Notes under the pieces: generated by a model
Database searches by the model: none
Seen by the model: only the letters and a program-made list of their open reading frames with translations
Told to the model about the DNA's origin: nothing
Program-made: the position numbers and the translations under genes
In this document: piece after piece, positions 49,809 through 58,462 of the stretch
Layout: each line of letters starts with the position of its first letter
Numbering within the stretch: the first letter of the stretch is position 1
From: Chloroflexota bacterium
Lineage (GTDB): Bacteria; Chloroflexota; Limnocylindria; Limnocylindrales; CSP1-4
DNA: 60,973 nucleotides
Assembly (NCBI GenBank): GCA_005883615.1
Contig: VBEC01000025.1
Coordinates: forward strand, 1-60,973
Direction of reading: 5' to 3'

Positions 49809-50835
49809 GGCAGCCCGGCGGCCGCCCACGGTCCTGGCCGTCGATGGGGGCAACTCCAAGACGGACGTCGCGCTGGTGGACGACAGCGGTCGACTCCTTG
49901 CAGCGGTTCGCGGCCCCACGACGTCGCACCAGGCGGTCGGGCTGGAGCGCGGGCTGGCAACGCTCGGGCGGCTGCTCGACGAGGCCGCCCAGCGGGCGGG
50001 CCTGCCGCCGGGGCAGCGTCCGATGGCGGATCTGGGGGTGTTCTGCCTTGCGGGGGCCGACTTCCCGAGCGATCTGCGGGTGCTCCGCTTCGGTCTCGGT
50101 CGAGCGGGCCTCGCCTCCTCCAATCTGGTGTTCAACGACGGGTTCGCCGGCCTGCGCGCGGGATCGTCCAGGAAGTGGGGGGTGGCCGTGATCATGGGAC
50201 GGGGCGTGAACGTCGCCGGTGTGGCGCCCGATGGGCGCACCTACATTCACGCGCCGGGCGATCCCACATCCGGGGACTGGGGCGGCGGCGGCGAGGTCGG
50301 CACGCGCGCACTGGCGGCGGCTGTCCGGGCGCGCGATGGGCGGGCTCCTCGGACGGCACTCGAGCGGCTCGTGCCGGCGTATTTCGGCCTGACACGTCCG
50401 CTGGACGTGACGCGGGAGATCTATCAGGGCCGGATCGGGGAACGCAGGCTCGACGAGCTTGCCCCCATGGTCTTCGAAGCAGCGGGCGCCGGCGACGCGG
50501 TGGCCCGCGGCATCGTCGATTGGCTGGCCGACGAAGCCGTCCTGCTCGCGCGGTCAGCCATCCGCCATCTGCGCCTCGCCCGGCTCGAGCTCGACGTCGT
50601 GCTTTCTGGCGGCATCTTTCGGACGATGGATTCGAGCTTCCACGAGCGCGTCCGAGGCGGCATCCTGAGGTTCGCCCCGCAGGCGACCGTGCTGCCACTC
50701 AAGGCACCGCCGGTCGTCGGTGCAGCGCTTCTAGGTCTCGACCGGCGCGAACCGCCGAATCGAGAGGAGGCGGAGAAGCGGCTCCGCGCCGAGCTCACCT
50801 ACGAGCGGTTGTTCGGCTCGATCCTCGCTGCCTGA
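49801..50835 (+). CDS. BadF/BadG-type ATPase, probable N-acetylglucosamine kinase
   Basis: 344 residues from GTG 49801, which overlaps the deacetylase stop. ASKHA-fold motifs: AVDGGNSKTDVALVDDSG (phosphate 1), VFNDGFAGLRAG, GVAVIMGRGVNVAGVAPDG (phosphate 2), GDWGGGGEVGTRALAAAVRA and VVLSGGIFRTMDSSF (adenosine). This pattern fits eukaryote-like GlcNAc kinases of the BadF group rather than benzoyl-CoA reductase subunits. With the CE4 and GH4 enzymes and a HutC-type regulator it supports amino-sugar use. Confidence 0.85.
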   Translation: MAEAARRPPTVLAVDGGNSKTDVALVDDSGRLLAAVRGPTTSHQAVGLERGLATLGRLLDEAAQRAGLPPGQRPMADLGVFCLAGADFPSDLRVLRFGLGRAGLASSNLVFNDGFAGLRAGSSRKWGVAVIMGRGVNVAGVAPDGRTYIHAPGDPTSGDWGGGGEVGTRALAAAVRARDGRAPRTALERLVPAYFGLTRPLDVTREIYQGRIGERRLDELAPMVFEAAGAGDAVARGIVDWLADEAVLLARSAIRHLRLARLELDVVLSGGIFRTMDSSFHERVRGGILRFAPQATVLPLKAPPVVGAALLGLDRREPPNREEAEKRLRAELTYERLFGSILAA

Positions 50836-50925
50836 CGCCTCATCCGGAGCCCCGTTTGCGGCGCGCCACGTGGGCCTCGGCCTCGCCGGCCGGACGCCAG
50901 GACCGAACGGTGTAGAGTCGAATTC

Positions 50926-51510
50926 ATGGCACGTCGGATCTTCTATTTCGACCGGCCGGACCGCTTCGTGACAGGGACGGTCGGGTTGCCTGGTTCCCGG
51001 ACCTTCTTTCTGCAAGCCCGCGAAGGCGAGCGGATCGTGAGTGTCGTCCTCGAGAAGGTCCAGGTCGCGGTCCTTGCCGATCGGCTCTCGCTGCTTCTCG
51101 ACGAGCTCGGGAAGCGAGGTCTCGCGGACACGGGCGGGGCCCCGGCCGCGCGGGACACCGAGCCGCTCGACGAGCCATTGACCGAGATCTTCCGAGCCGG
51201 GACGCTTTCGATCACCTGGGATGCGGAGAGCTCCGAGGTCACGATCGAGGCACGCGAGCAGACCGACGAGGAGGCAGCCGGGACCGACGACGACGCCGAT
51301 GACGCCCCCGACGTCGCTGAGATCCCGGACGAGGCGCAGGACGGACCCGACCTCGTGCGCGTCAGGCTGACTCCCTCCGCGGCTCGGGCGTTCGCGGAGC
51401 GCGCGGCGTCGATCGTTGCCGCCGGCCGCCCGCCATGCCCATTCTGTGGCGAGCCACTCGATCCACAGGGGCACCTGTGTCCCCGCCGGAACGGAAACCT
51501 GGTCAACTGA
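50926..51510 (+). CDS. DUF3090 family protein
   Basis: 194 residues. Family hallmarks: IFYFDRPDRFVTGTVGLPG, RTFFLQAREGERIVSVVLEK, VAVLADRLSLLLDEL, and the C-terminal RPPCPFCGEPLDPQGHLCPR with a three-Cys knuckle and a following RNG. An acidic insert (DEEAAGTDDDADDAPD) lies in the middle. DUF3090 is found mainly in Actinomycetota and some Chloroflexota, next to SCO1664-type proteins, as here. Biochemical role unknown. Confidence 0.9.
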   Translation: MARRIFYFDRPDRFVTGTVGLPGSRTFFLQAREGERIVSVVLEKVQVAVLADRLSLLLDELGKRGLADTGGAPAARDTEPLDEPLTEIFRAGTLSITWDAESSEVTIEAREQTDEEAAGTDDDADDAPDVAEIPDEAQDGPDLVRVRLTPSAARAFAERAASIVAAGRPPCPFCGEPLDPQGHLCPRRNGNLVN

Positions 51511-51540
51511 GCCGGATCGCGAACTGAGCGGGAGAGCGAC

Positions 51541-52278
51541 CTGAGCGAGCTCGATGCCGGAACCGCGCTCGCGCTGCTTCGTGAGGGTGAGCTCGAGATC
51601 GTCGGCCGGTTGGTCGCGTCTTCCAACAACGCGCTGTACTGCTCGGTGACGCGCCGTTGCCCGGATCCCGAGCCGGACTTGACGGCGACGTGTGTGTACA
51701 AGCCGGTGCTGGGGGAACGGCCCCTGGACGACTTCCCCGACGGCACGCTGGCGTATCGCGAGGTGGCCGCCCACGTTGTCTCGGAGGCGATCGGATGGCG
51801 CATCGTGCCACCGACGGTCCTCCGTGATGGGCCCTCTGGGGAGGGTATGGTCCAGCTCTGGATCGAACCGGATCCGGCGGTCGATCCGCTCGATCTGCTG
51901 CGGGCGAGCGACCCGGCTTTGAGACGCATGGCCCTGTTCGACGCCATCGTCAACAACGCCGACCGCAAGGTGGGCCACCTGCTGCCGGTGCCCGGCGGGC
52001 ACGTCTACGGTGTCGATCACGGGATCTGCTTCTCTGATGAACCGAAGCTTCGGACGGTCCTCTGGAACTGGCGCGGCGACCGGTTCTCGACCGACGAAAT
52101 GCAAGCCCTGGGGGGCCTCCGCGACGAAATGGACGGCGCCCTCGCAGGTGGGCTTGCGACCTTGCTGGCGCCATCCGAGGTGCTTGCAATCTCCGACAGG
52201 CTCGACCAGCTCCTGGGATCAGGGCGGTTCCCCCGGCCCGACCCCGAGAGGCCTGCCATACCCTGGCCGCCCTTCTAG
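51541..52278 (+). CDS. SCO1664 family protein (PI3/4-kinase-like fold)
   Basis: 245 residues if it starts at CTG 51541, with GGGAG 6 bases upstream. Family-conserved LLREGELEIVGRLVASSN begins before the first usable TTG (51610), and no ATG or GTG exists in this frame after the DUF3090 stop. Motifs resemble a kinase: Lys in CVYKPVLGERPL, REVAAHVVSEAIG, catalytic Asp in NNADRKVGHLL and the metal Asp in GVDHGICFS. Substrate unknown. It is in the same reading frame as DUF3090, one TGA and ten codons downstream. Confidence 0.85.
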   Translation: MSELDAGTALALLREGELEIVGRLVASSNNALYCSVTRRCPDPEPDLTATCVYKPVLGERPLDDFPDGTLAYREVAAHVVSEAIGWRIVPPTVLRDGPSGEGMVQLWIEPDPAVDPLDLLRASDPALRRMALFDAIVNNADRKVGHLLPVPGGHVYGVDHGICFSDEPKLRTVLWNWRGDRFSTDEMQALGGLRDEMDGALAGGLATLLAPSEVLAISDRLDQLLGSGRFPRPDPERPAIPWPPF

Positions 52279-52508
52279 CCCTATCGGCTCGCTTGACAGC
52301 CATCCGGTCGCAGGCGATCCTTGGGGCATCGAGAGATCTCGGAAAAAGAATGACGCCGGTCAGAGCATCACAAACTCCGCTCCCGCGTCGCCGAGTAGCA
52401 ACCTCCGCTCCGGTCCCCATCACGGATCGTTCGAGCGGACCACCGGCCGGATCGCCGCCATGGACCAGGAAGTCCGGCGCGACGGCCACGAAGGGAAAAC
52501 GTCACACC

Positions 52509-52706
52509 ATGCTTTCGCGAACAGCGACAACCAACATTACGTCGCGCCAGAGCGCCATGCGCCGAATGCGACGTCGCAGCAGCGCGGCTTCCGCCCTCTA
52601 CTGCAATACCAACGGCTGCGCCAGCTTCCTGGTCCCAGACGAGGCTTCCCGGACCGCCACGTGCCCGATCTGCGGCTTCGAGCGGCGCCTTCCGGCGCTC
52701 AGCTAG
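52509..52706 (+). CDS. Small zinc-ribbon protein
   Basis: 65 residues from ATG 52509, or 49 from a later ATG near 52557. A basic N-terminus is followed by YCNTNGCASFLVPDEAS and TATCPICGFERRLP: CxxxxC and CxxC about 17 residues apart could bind one zinc. No function known. The flanking 52279-52508 shows no other gene. Confidence 0.5.
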   Translation: MLSRTATTNITSRQSAMRRMRRRSSAASALYCNTNGCASFLVPDEASRTATCPICGFERRLPALS

Positions 52707-52807
52707 CCCAGTACATGCCCGGCGCCTCGCCGGGCTTGAGCCAACTCTCGAGCTGCGCCACGCGCACCGGCATCGCTGGGGCTGACAAAGCCGCCATGCT
52801 GTAGTCG

Positions 52808-54193
52808 ATGAACGAGTCGCGCATGGACGCAGCAGGGACCGCTCCCCCGCTCGACCGTAGTCGGGTTGCCGCCCTCCACGAGCGCGAGCGATCAAGGTTC
52901 ATCGCCGACCACCCGAAGTCCGGTGCGCTGTTCGAGCGCGCCAGGGAGTCCCTCCTCGAGGGCGTCCCGATGAACTGGATGGTGAAGTGGGCAGGCGCCT
53001 ACCCAACGTTCGTGGCAGAAGCGCGCGGCGCGCATTTCGTCGACGTCGACGGTCACGAATACGTCGATTTCTGCCTTGGCGACACGGGCGCGATGGCGGG
53101 GCATGGTCCCTCCTCGACGATCGCGGCGGTCGAGCGGCAGCTCCGTCGGGGCATCACCCACATGCTCCCAACCGAAGACGCGATTGCCGCCGGCGAGGAG
53201 CTCCAGCGGCGGTTTGGGCTGCGCTACTGGCAGTTCACGGTGACGGCCACCGATGCCAACCGCTTCTCGATCCGCCTCGCGCGGATGATCACCGGGCGAA
53301 GCAAGATCGTGGTCCACAACTTCTGCTACCACGGTTCGGTCGACGAAGCGTTCGCGTCACTCACATCAACTGGTGAGGTTGAAGCGCGACGCGGCAACAT
53401 CGGGCCGCCGGTGAATCCGGCAGAGACCACCCGCGTGGTCGAGTTCAACGATCTCCCGGCACTCGAGGCCGCGCTCGCCGACCAACAGGTTGCCGCCGTC
53501 CTGATGGAGCCCGCCCTTACCAATGTCGGCATCGTCCTGCCCGAACCTGGTTATCTCGACGGCGTACGAAAGCTCACCGCCGAGAACGGCACGCTGCTGA
53601 TCGTCGATGAGACCCCCACGATCTGTGCTGGACCTGGCGGGGCGACCGCGGCCTGGGGATTGCAACCCGACATGCTCGTCATCGGCAAGACGATCGGTGG
53701 CGGGATCCCGGCAGGTACGTACGGCTTCACCGAGGAGGTCGGCGACCGAGTCTCCGCGGGGATCGAGCTCGAGGATTCCGACGTCGGCGGGATCGGCGGC
53801 ACGCTCGCCGGCTACGCGCTGTCGATGGCCGCTGTCCGCGCGACGCTGACCGAGGTCATGACGCCGAAAGCCTATGACCACATGATCCCGCTTGCGAAGC
53901 GCTGGGCTGCCGGGGTGGAAGGCGCGCTCGAGGCGAGAAGCGTGCCCTGGCACGTCACCCGGCTGGGTTGTCGGGCGGAGTACCACTTCATGCCGACGCG
54001 GCCGCGGAACGGGTCGGAGCAATACGCGCACGGCGATTTCGAGCTCGAGCGCTTCCTCCACCTCTACGCCCTCAATCGCGGCATCCTGCTCACGCCCTTC
54101 CACAACATGGCCCTGATGTCGCCGGCGACGACCGAGGCGGACGTCGACCGGCATACGCAGGTGTTCAGCGCCGCTCTGGACGAGCTTTTCTGA
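52808..54193 (+). CDS. Class III pyridoxal-phosphate aminotransferase
   Basis: 461 residues. Fold-type I features: YVDFCLGDTGAMAGHG near the N-terminus, VTATDANRFSIRLARMITGR, the cofactor Asp in LLIVDETPT, and the Schiff-base Lys in VIGKTIGGGIPAG. The family contains glutamate-1-semialdehyde mutase, ornithine/acetylornithine aminotransferases and omega-transaminases. MNWMVKWAGAYP and the GSA-like spacing suggest a GSA-mutase-like aminotransferase of unknown substrate. No heme-pathway genes adjoin it. Confidence 0.87.
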   Translation: MNESRMDAAGTAPPLDRSRVAALHERERSRFIADHPKSGALFERARESLLEGVPMNWMVKWAGAYPTFVAEARGAHFVDVDGHEYVDFCLGDTGAMAGHGPSSTIAAVERQLRRGITHMLPTEDAIAAGEELQRRFGLRYWQFTVTATDANRFSIRLARMITGRSKIVVHNFCYHGSVDEAFASLTSTGEVEARRGNIGPPVNPAETTRVVEFNDLPALEAALADQQVAAVLMEPALTNVGIVLPEPGYLDGVRKLTAENGTLLIVDETPTICAGPGGATAAWGLQPDMLVIGKTIGGGIPAGTYGFTEEVGDRVSAGIELEDSDVGGIGGTLAGYALSMAAVRATLTEVMTPKAYDHMIPLAKRWAAGVEGALEARSVPWHVTRLGCRAEYHFMPTRPRNGSEQYAHGDFELERFLHLYALNRGILLTPFHNMALMSPATTEADVDRHTQVFSAALDELF

Positions 54194-54280
54194 TCGAGGG
54201 CTCGCGCCGCCCGTGCCAGATGACCTGGCACAGTGCTCCGGTACGCTGACGAAGGTCAGCGCCAACCAGCGGGGAACCTC

Positions 54281-57200
54281 GTGCAGCTCGTCGACGGGAC
54301 GATCATCGTCAGCGCCTCCGATCTCGTCGGCTTCCTCGCCTGCGACCACCTAGGCGCACTCGAGCTCGGGCGAATCCAGGGACGCTGGGAGCGGCCGCCA
54401 GAGCGAGCCGACGACCCGACGCTCAAGCTCATGCAGGAGCATGGCGAGGCGCATGAGCGGGCCTATCTCGATCAGCTCAAGAGCGCGGGGCGGTCGGTCA
54501 GGGAGATCGCTCGAACGGAGCTGCGCACACCCTCCCAACTGCTGGCGGCCCAGGCCGAGACCCAGTCGGCCATGCGTGACGGTGCCGACGTCATCTATCA
54601 GGCTGCGTTCTTCGACGGTCGCTGGCGCGGTCACGCCGACTTCCTGATCCGCGTCGAGATGCCCAGCGACCTGGGGGCCTGGAGCTATGAGATCGCCGAC
54701 ACCAAGCTGTCGAGGCGCGTGAAAGCGGCCGCGATCATCCAGATGTGCGTCTATGCAGAGGGCCTGGCGCGGCTGCAGGGCCGCCCTCCCGAGCGCATCC
54801 ACGTCGTGACCGGCGACGGAGTGGCGCATCCACATCGGATGGAGGACTACACCGCCTTCTTCCGCAGCGCCAAGGCCCGTTTCGAGGCGCGCGTCTTCGG
54901 CAACGGCCAAACGCCAGCAACGTATCCGGAGCCGGTCGAGCACTGCAGCGTGTGCGTCTGGTTCCCGATGTGCATGGACCGGCGACGGCAGGACGATCAC
55001 CTATCGCTGGTGGCCGGAATGAGTCGCATCCATGCCGAGCGGCTTCGCGACGACGGAGTCAGCACCCTGGCCGCCCTCGGAGAGCTCTCCCCCGACCAGG
55101 CCGTGGCCGACATGAATCCGCGGCCGCTCACCCGCGTCAGGGAACAGGCTCGGCTCCAGCTCGCGGGTCGCCGGTCGGGCCAGCTGCTCAAGGAGCTCAT
55201 CGCGCCAGGTGACGGCGAGCCCGGTCGTGGCCTGGCCGCCCTGCCGGAGCCGTCTCCCCTCGACCTCTTCTTCGACATCGAGGCGGATCCGTGGGCGCTC
55301 GACGGCGGGCTGGAATATCTCCTCGGCGCCGTCGAAGAAGTCGAGGGGACGGCCGTCTACCGACCGATCTGGGGGCATGATCGCGCCAACGAGAAGGCGG
55401 CCTTCGAGGAGTTCATCGACGTGGTCATCGCGAGGCTGGATCGCGATTCCGGGATGCACGTCTACCACTACGCGGCCTATGAACCGACCGCCCTGAAGCG
55501 GCTGATGCAGCGCCACGCGACCCGCGAGGACGAGGTAGACCGCCTGTTGCGGGGCGGGGTGCTGGTGGACCTGTACCAGGTGGTGCGCCAGGGTCTTCGG
55601 GCGTCGGTCGAGTCGTACTCCATCAAGAAGATCGAGAAGTTCTACCTGCCCGAGCGCGAGGGCCCGGTGACGGAGGCGGGTTTCTCCGTCGTCCAGTACG
55701 AGGAGTGGATGGCGACCGGGGAGCCACGCCTCCTCGACGAGCTGGCCGCCTACAACCGGGATGACTGCGTATCGACCTGGATGCTCCGTTCATGGCTCGA
55801 AGGATTGCGGGCGGCCGCAATCTCCGAGCAGGGCTGGGACCTGCCGAGGCCGCAACCGGAGGATGGGGCCGCGCCGGAACAGCTCGCGGCGCGGCAGGCT
55901 GAGACGAAGGCCAGGGTTGACGCGCTGACGGAGGAGGTACCGGCCGATGGGGCCCTCCGATCGGAGGACCAAGCGGCGCGATGGCTCCTGGCCCAGCTGC
56001 TCGACTGGCATCGGCGAGACGAGAAACCGGCGTGGTGGCTGTGGTTCCGCCTGCGGGACGCACCCATGGAGGAGCTCGTCGACTCGGCAGAGGCGCTGGG
56101 CGATCTGACGTACGTCGGCGAATTCGGGCGGATCAAGCGGAGCAGCATCCATCGCTACCGCTTCGATCCCGCCCAGGATTTCAAGATCAAGCCGGGCGAC
56201 CGCCCGATCGATCAGGCAACCGGTCAGCAGGCAGGCGAGGTCGTGGCGATCGACGAGGCGGCCGGCACGATCGACCTGCTGCGCGGCGACGGCCGTGCCG
56301 GCGAGCACCCGCGCGCCCTGATTCCGGGCAAGCCCTACGGCAGCGGTGTCATGCGCGACGCCCTGGGGCGGGTCGCCGATTGGGCTCTCGAGAACGGGAT
56401 CGAGGGGCCAGGTCGCTACCGGGCCGTGCGCGACCTGATCCTGCGGAGGCCGCCTCGAATCGCCGGTCAGCCATCGAGCAGCGCGTTGACGCAACCGGGC
56501 GAAGCACCGCTCGACGCGGCAAGGCGACTCGCGCTTGCCCTGGAGGAGACCACGCTTCCCATCCAGGGGCCGCCGGGCACGGGCAAGACATGGACCGGAG
56601 CCCGGATGATCGTCGAACTGGTCCGCGTCGGACGCCGGGTTGGTGTCACGGCTCAATCGCACCGGGCCATCAGCAACCTTATCGATGCAGTCGCGGCCGC
56701 CGCCGAAGGGGCCGGCCAGACCGTGCGCATCGTGCAGAAGTGCGACCGCGGGGAGGATGCCGCTCGTGCCGACGGCGTCAGCGTGACGACGGACAACGGG
56801 GAGGTCGAGAGCGGCCTGGCCGGCCGCCGCTACGACGTGGCCGGCGGCACGCCCTGGCTGTTTGCTCGCGCAGAGATGGAAGATGGCCTGGACGTCCTGT
56901 TCGTCGATGAGGCCGGTCAGATGTCGCTGGCGAACGTCGTCTCGATGGGCGGCAGCGCGAAGTCGATCGTGCTCCTTGGCGACCCGAACCAGCTCCCCCA
57001 GGTGTCCCAGGGTATCCATCCGGAAGGCGCCGAGAAATCGGCGCTGGAGCACCTCATCGGCGACGCGGCCACGATCCCGGTCGACAGGGGCCTCTTCCTG
57101 CCCACCACGTATCGGATGCATCCGTTGGTCAACGCGTTCGTGTCCGAGATCTTCTACGAGGATCGGCTGCTTCCGGCACCAGGCAATGAGCTGCAGCGGT

Positions 57201-57862
57201 TGGGCAGCATCGCGACGACCGACGGGAAGGCCGCTCGGCGAACCGCTGGAATCGGTCACCTGCCCGTCGCTCATGACGGAAACGGCTCGCGCTCGAGGGA
57301 GGAGGCGGCAGCGGTCGCCGTGGAGATCGGTCGCCTCCTAGGACGGGAATGGACGGACCGGGATGGTCGGCGGCGGCGGATCTCGGGCGCGGACATCCTC
57401 GTGGTCGCACCGTACAACGCCCATGTCCAGCTGATCCGTCAGGCCGTCAAACGGTTCACCGGCGAGGGCATCCGCATCGGTACGGTGGACAAGTTCCAGG
57501 GCCAGGAGGCTCCCGTCGCGATCTACTCGATGGCGACATCGAGCCCGGCCGACGCACCGCGCGATTTCGACTTTCTCTATTCCGGCAACCGCCTCAACGT
57601 CGCGATCTCGCGGGCCCGCGGCCTCGCCGTGCTCGTCTGCAGCCCGGAGCTCCTCGATGTATCGCCCAGGACGCCCGAGCAACTCCGCCTGGCAAATGCG
57701 CTGTGCCGGCTGGTCGAGGTCGCGCTCGAACAAGACGGCGAGACCCAGGAGCAGATCGCTCAGACCGGCGCTTCCGGCGATGAGCCTGACGGGCGGCGCG
57801 GACCGCCAGACCTCCCTGGGACCGCTGCGCCGGCTGTGGAGCAACTGGCCATCGAGTGGTAA
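54281..57862 (+). CDS. TM0106-type RecB nuclease / RNase H-like / SF1 helicase fusion
   Basis: 1193 residues from GTG 54281 (GGGGA upstream; the 16-residue extension to 54233 is unsupported). The N-terminal Cas4/RecB-like nuclease has Asp120 in GHADFL and DTK at 140-142. Cys21 plus CSVCVWFPMC (222, 225, 231) gives four Cys for a likely 4Fe-4S cluster. A DEDD-type RNase H-like domain begins LFFDIEADPW (about 330) and ends near YNRDDCVSTW (about 495). The C-terminal SF1B helicase has GPPGTGKTWTG (about 763), VLFVDEAGQMS, LLGDPNQLPQV, TYRMHPLVN, GTVDKFQGQEA and NVAISRARG. Presumed DNA/RNA end processing in repair or defence; the family is known by name but uncharacterised. Confidence 0.9.
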   Translation: MQLVDGTIIVSASDLVGFLACDHLGALELGRIQGRWERPPERADDPTLKLMQEHGEAHERAYLDQLKSAGRSVREIARTELRTPSQLLAAQAETQSAMRDGADVIYQAAFFDGRWRGHADFLIRVEMPSDLGAWSYEIADTKLSRRVKAAAIIQMCVYAEGLARLQGRPPERIHVVTGDGVAHPHRMEDYTAFFRSAKARFEARVFGNGQTPATYPEPVEHCSVCVWFPMCMDRRRQDDHLSLVAGMSRIHAERLRDDGVSTLAALGELSPDQAVADMNPRPLTRVREQARLQLAGRRSGQLLKELIAPGDGEPGRGLAALPEPSPLDLFFDIEADPWALDGGLEYLLGAVEEVEGTAVYRPIWGHDRANEKAAFEEFIDVVIARLDRDSGMHVYHYAAYEPTALKRLMQRHATREDEVDRLLRGGVLVDLYQVVRQGLRASVESYSIKKIEKFYLPEREGPVTEAGFSVVQYEEWMATGEPRLLDELAAYNRDDCVSTWMLRSWLEGLRAAAISEQGWDLPRPQPEDGAAPEQLAARQAETKARVDALTEEVPADGALRSEDQAARWLLAQLLDWHRRDEKPAWWLWFRLRDAPMEELVDSAEALGDLTYVGEFGRIKRSSIHRYRFDPAQDFKIKPGDRPIDQATGQQAGEVVAIDEAAGTIDLLRGDGRAGEHPRALIPGKPYGSGVMRDALGRVADWALENGIEGPGRYRAVRDLILRRPPRIAGQPSSSALTQPGEAPLDAARRLALALEETTLPIQGPPGTGKTWTGARMIVELVRVGRRVGVTAQSHRAISNLIDAVAAAAEGAGQTVRIVQKCDRGEDAARADGVSVTTDNGEVESGLAGRRYDVAGGTPWLFARAEMEDGLDVLFVDEAGQMSLANVVSMGGSAKSIVLLGDPNQLPQVSQGIHPEGAEKSALEHLIGDAATIPVDRGLFLPTTYRMHPLVNAFVSEIFYEDRLLPAPGNELQRLGSIATTDGKAARRTAGIGHLPVAHDGNGSRSREEAAAVAVEIGRLLGREWTDRDGRRRRISGADILVVAPYNAHVQLIRQAVKRFTGEGIRIGTVDKFQGQEAPVAIYSMATSSPADAPRDFDFLYSGNRLNVAISRARGLAVLVCSPELLDVSPRTPEQLRLANALCRLVEVALEQDGETQEQIAQTGASGDEPDGRRGPPDLPGTAAPAVEQLAIEW

Positions 57863-57971
57863 CGCGACACCCACGGGCCGGCCACAGAACCGCCGGAGGG
57901 CCATGGTAAGCTCGTTGCGGCCGCAACTGACCGTCACCGACGCGGCGTGCCCAGGACGACCATCAGGGCCG

Positions 57972-58433
57972 ATGAGCGAGACGACCGACCAGACCACGCC
58001 GGCGCATGACTCGGCTCTGCAGACATGGGCGACCTTCCTGCAGGCCCATTCGTCCGTGGTTCGGCGCCTCGAAGCCGAGCTCGAGTCCGAGACGGGGATG
58101 TCGCTGGCCGACTACGACGTCCTTGTGACCCTCGCACGCGCAGGGCGAACCCTGCGCATGAGTGACCTGGCTGATCGTGTCGTCCTGAGCCGGAGTGGCA
58201 TGACCCGCCGTGTGGATCGGCTCGAGGGGGTCGGGCTCGTCGAGCGTCGTGAGTGCGCCACCGACCGCCGCGGCGCGTTCGCCCACCTGACCGACGCAGG
58301 CCTTGCGCGCCTCCAGCAGGTCGGTCCGGTGCATCTGCGCGGCATCGAGCGGCACTTCACCAGCAGGCTCGACCCGGTCGAGCTCGATCGCCTACAGAAC
58401 GCGTTGTCGAAGGTAGCCTGCGCCGACACCTGA
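57972..58433 (+). CDS. MarR family transcriptional regulator
   Basis: 153 residues from ATG 57972; the open frame to 57657 overlaps the helicase gene. The MarR winged helix is SLADYDVLVTLARAGRTL, RMSDLADRVVLSRSGMTR and RVDRLEGVGLVERRECATDR, followed by RGAFAHLTDAG. A dimeric repressor of stress or detoxification genes in general. It lies 29 bp upstream of the sugar dehydrogenase gene and may share its transcript. No palindromic operator recognised in its short upstream gap. Confidence 0.9.
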   Translation: MSETTDQTTPAHDSALQTWATFLQAHSSVVRRLEAELESETGMSLADYDVLVTLARAGRTLRMSDLADRVVLSRSGMTRRVDRLEGVGLVERRECATDRRGAFAHLTDAGLARLQQVGPVHLRGIERHFTSRLDPVELDRLQNALSKVACADT

Positions 58434-58462
58434 CCTGCTGCAGCGATACGGGAGGAACCGTC

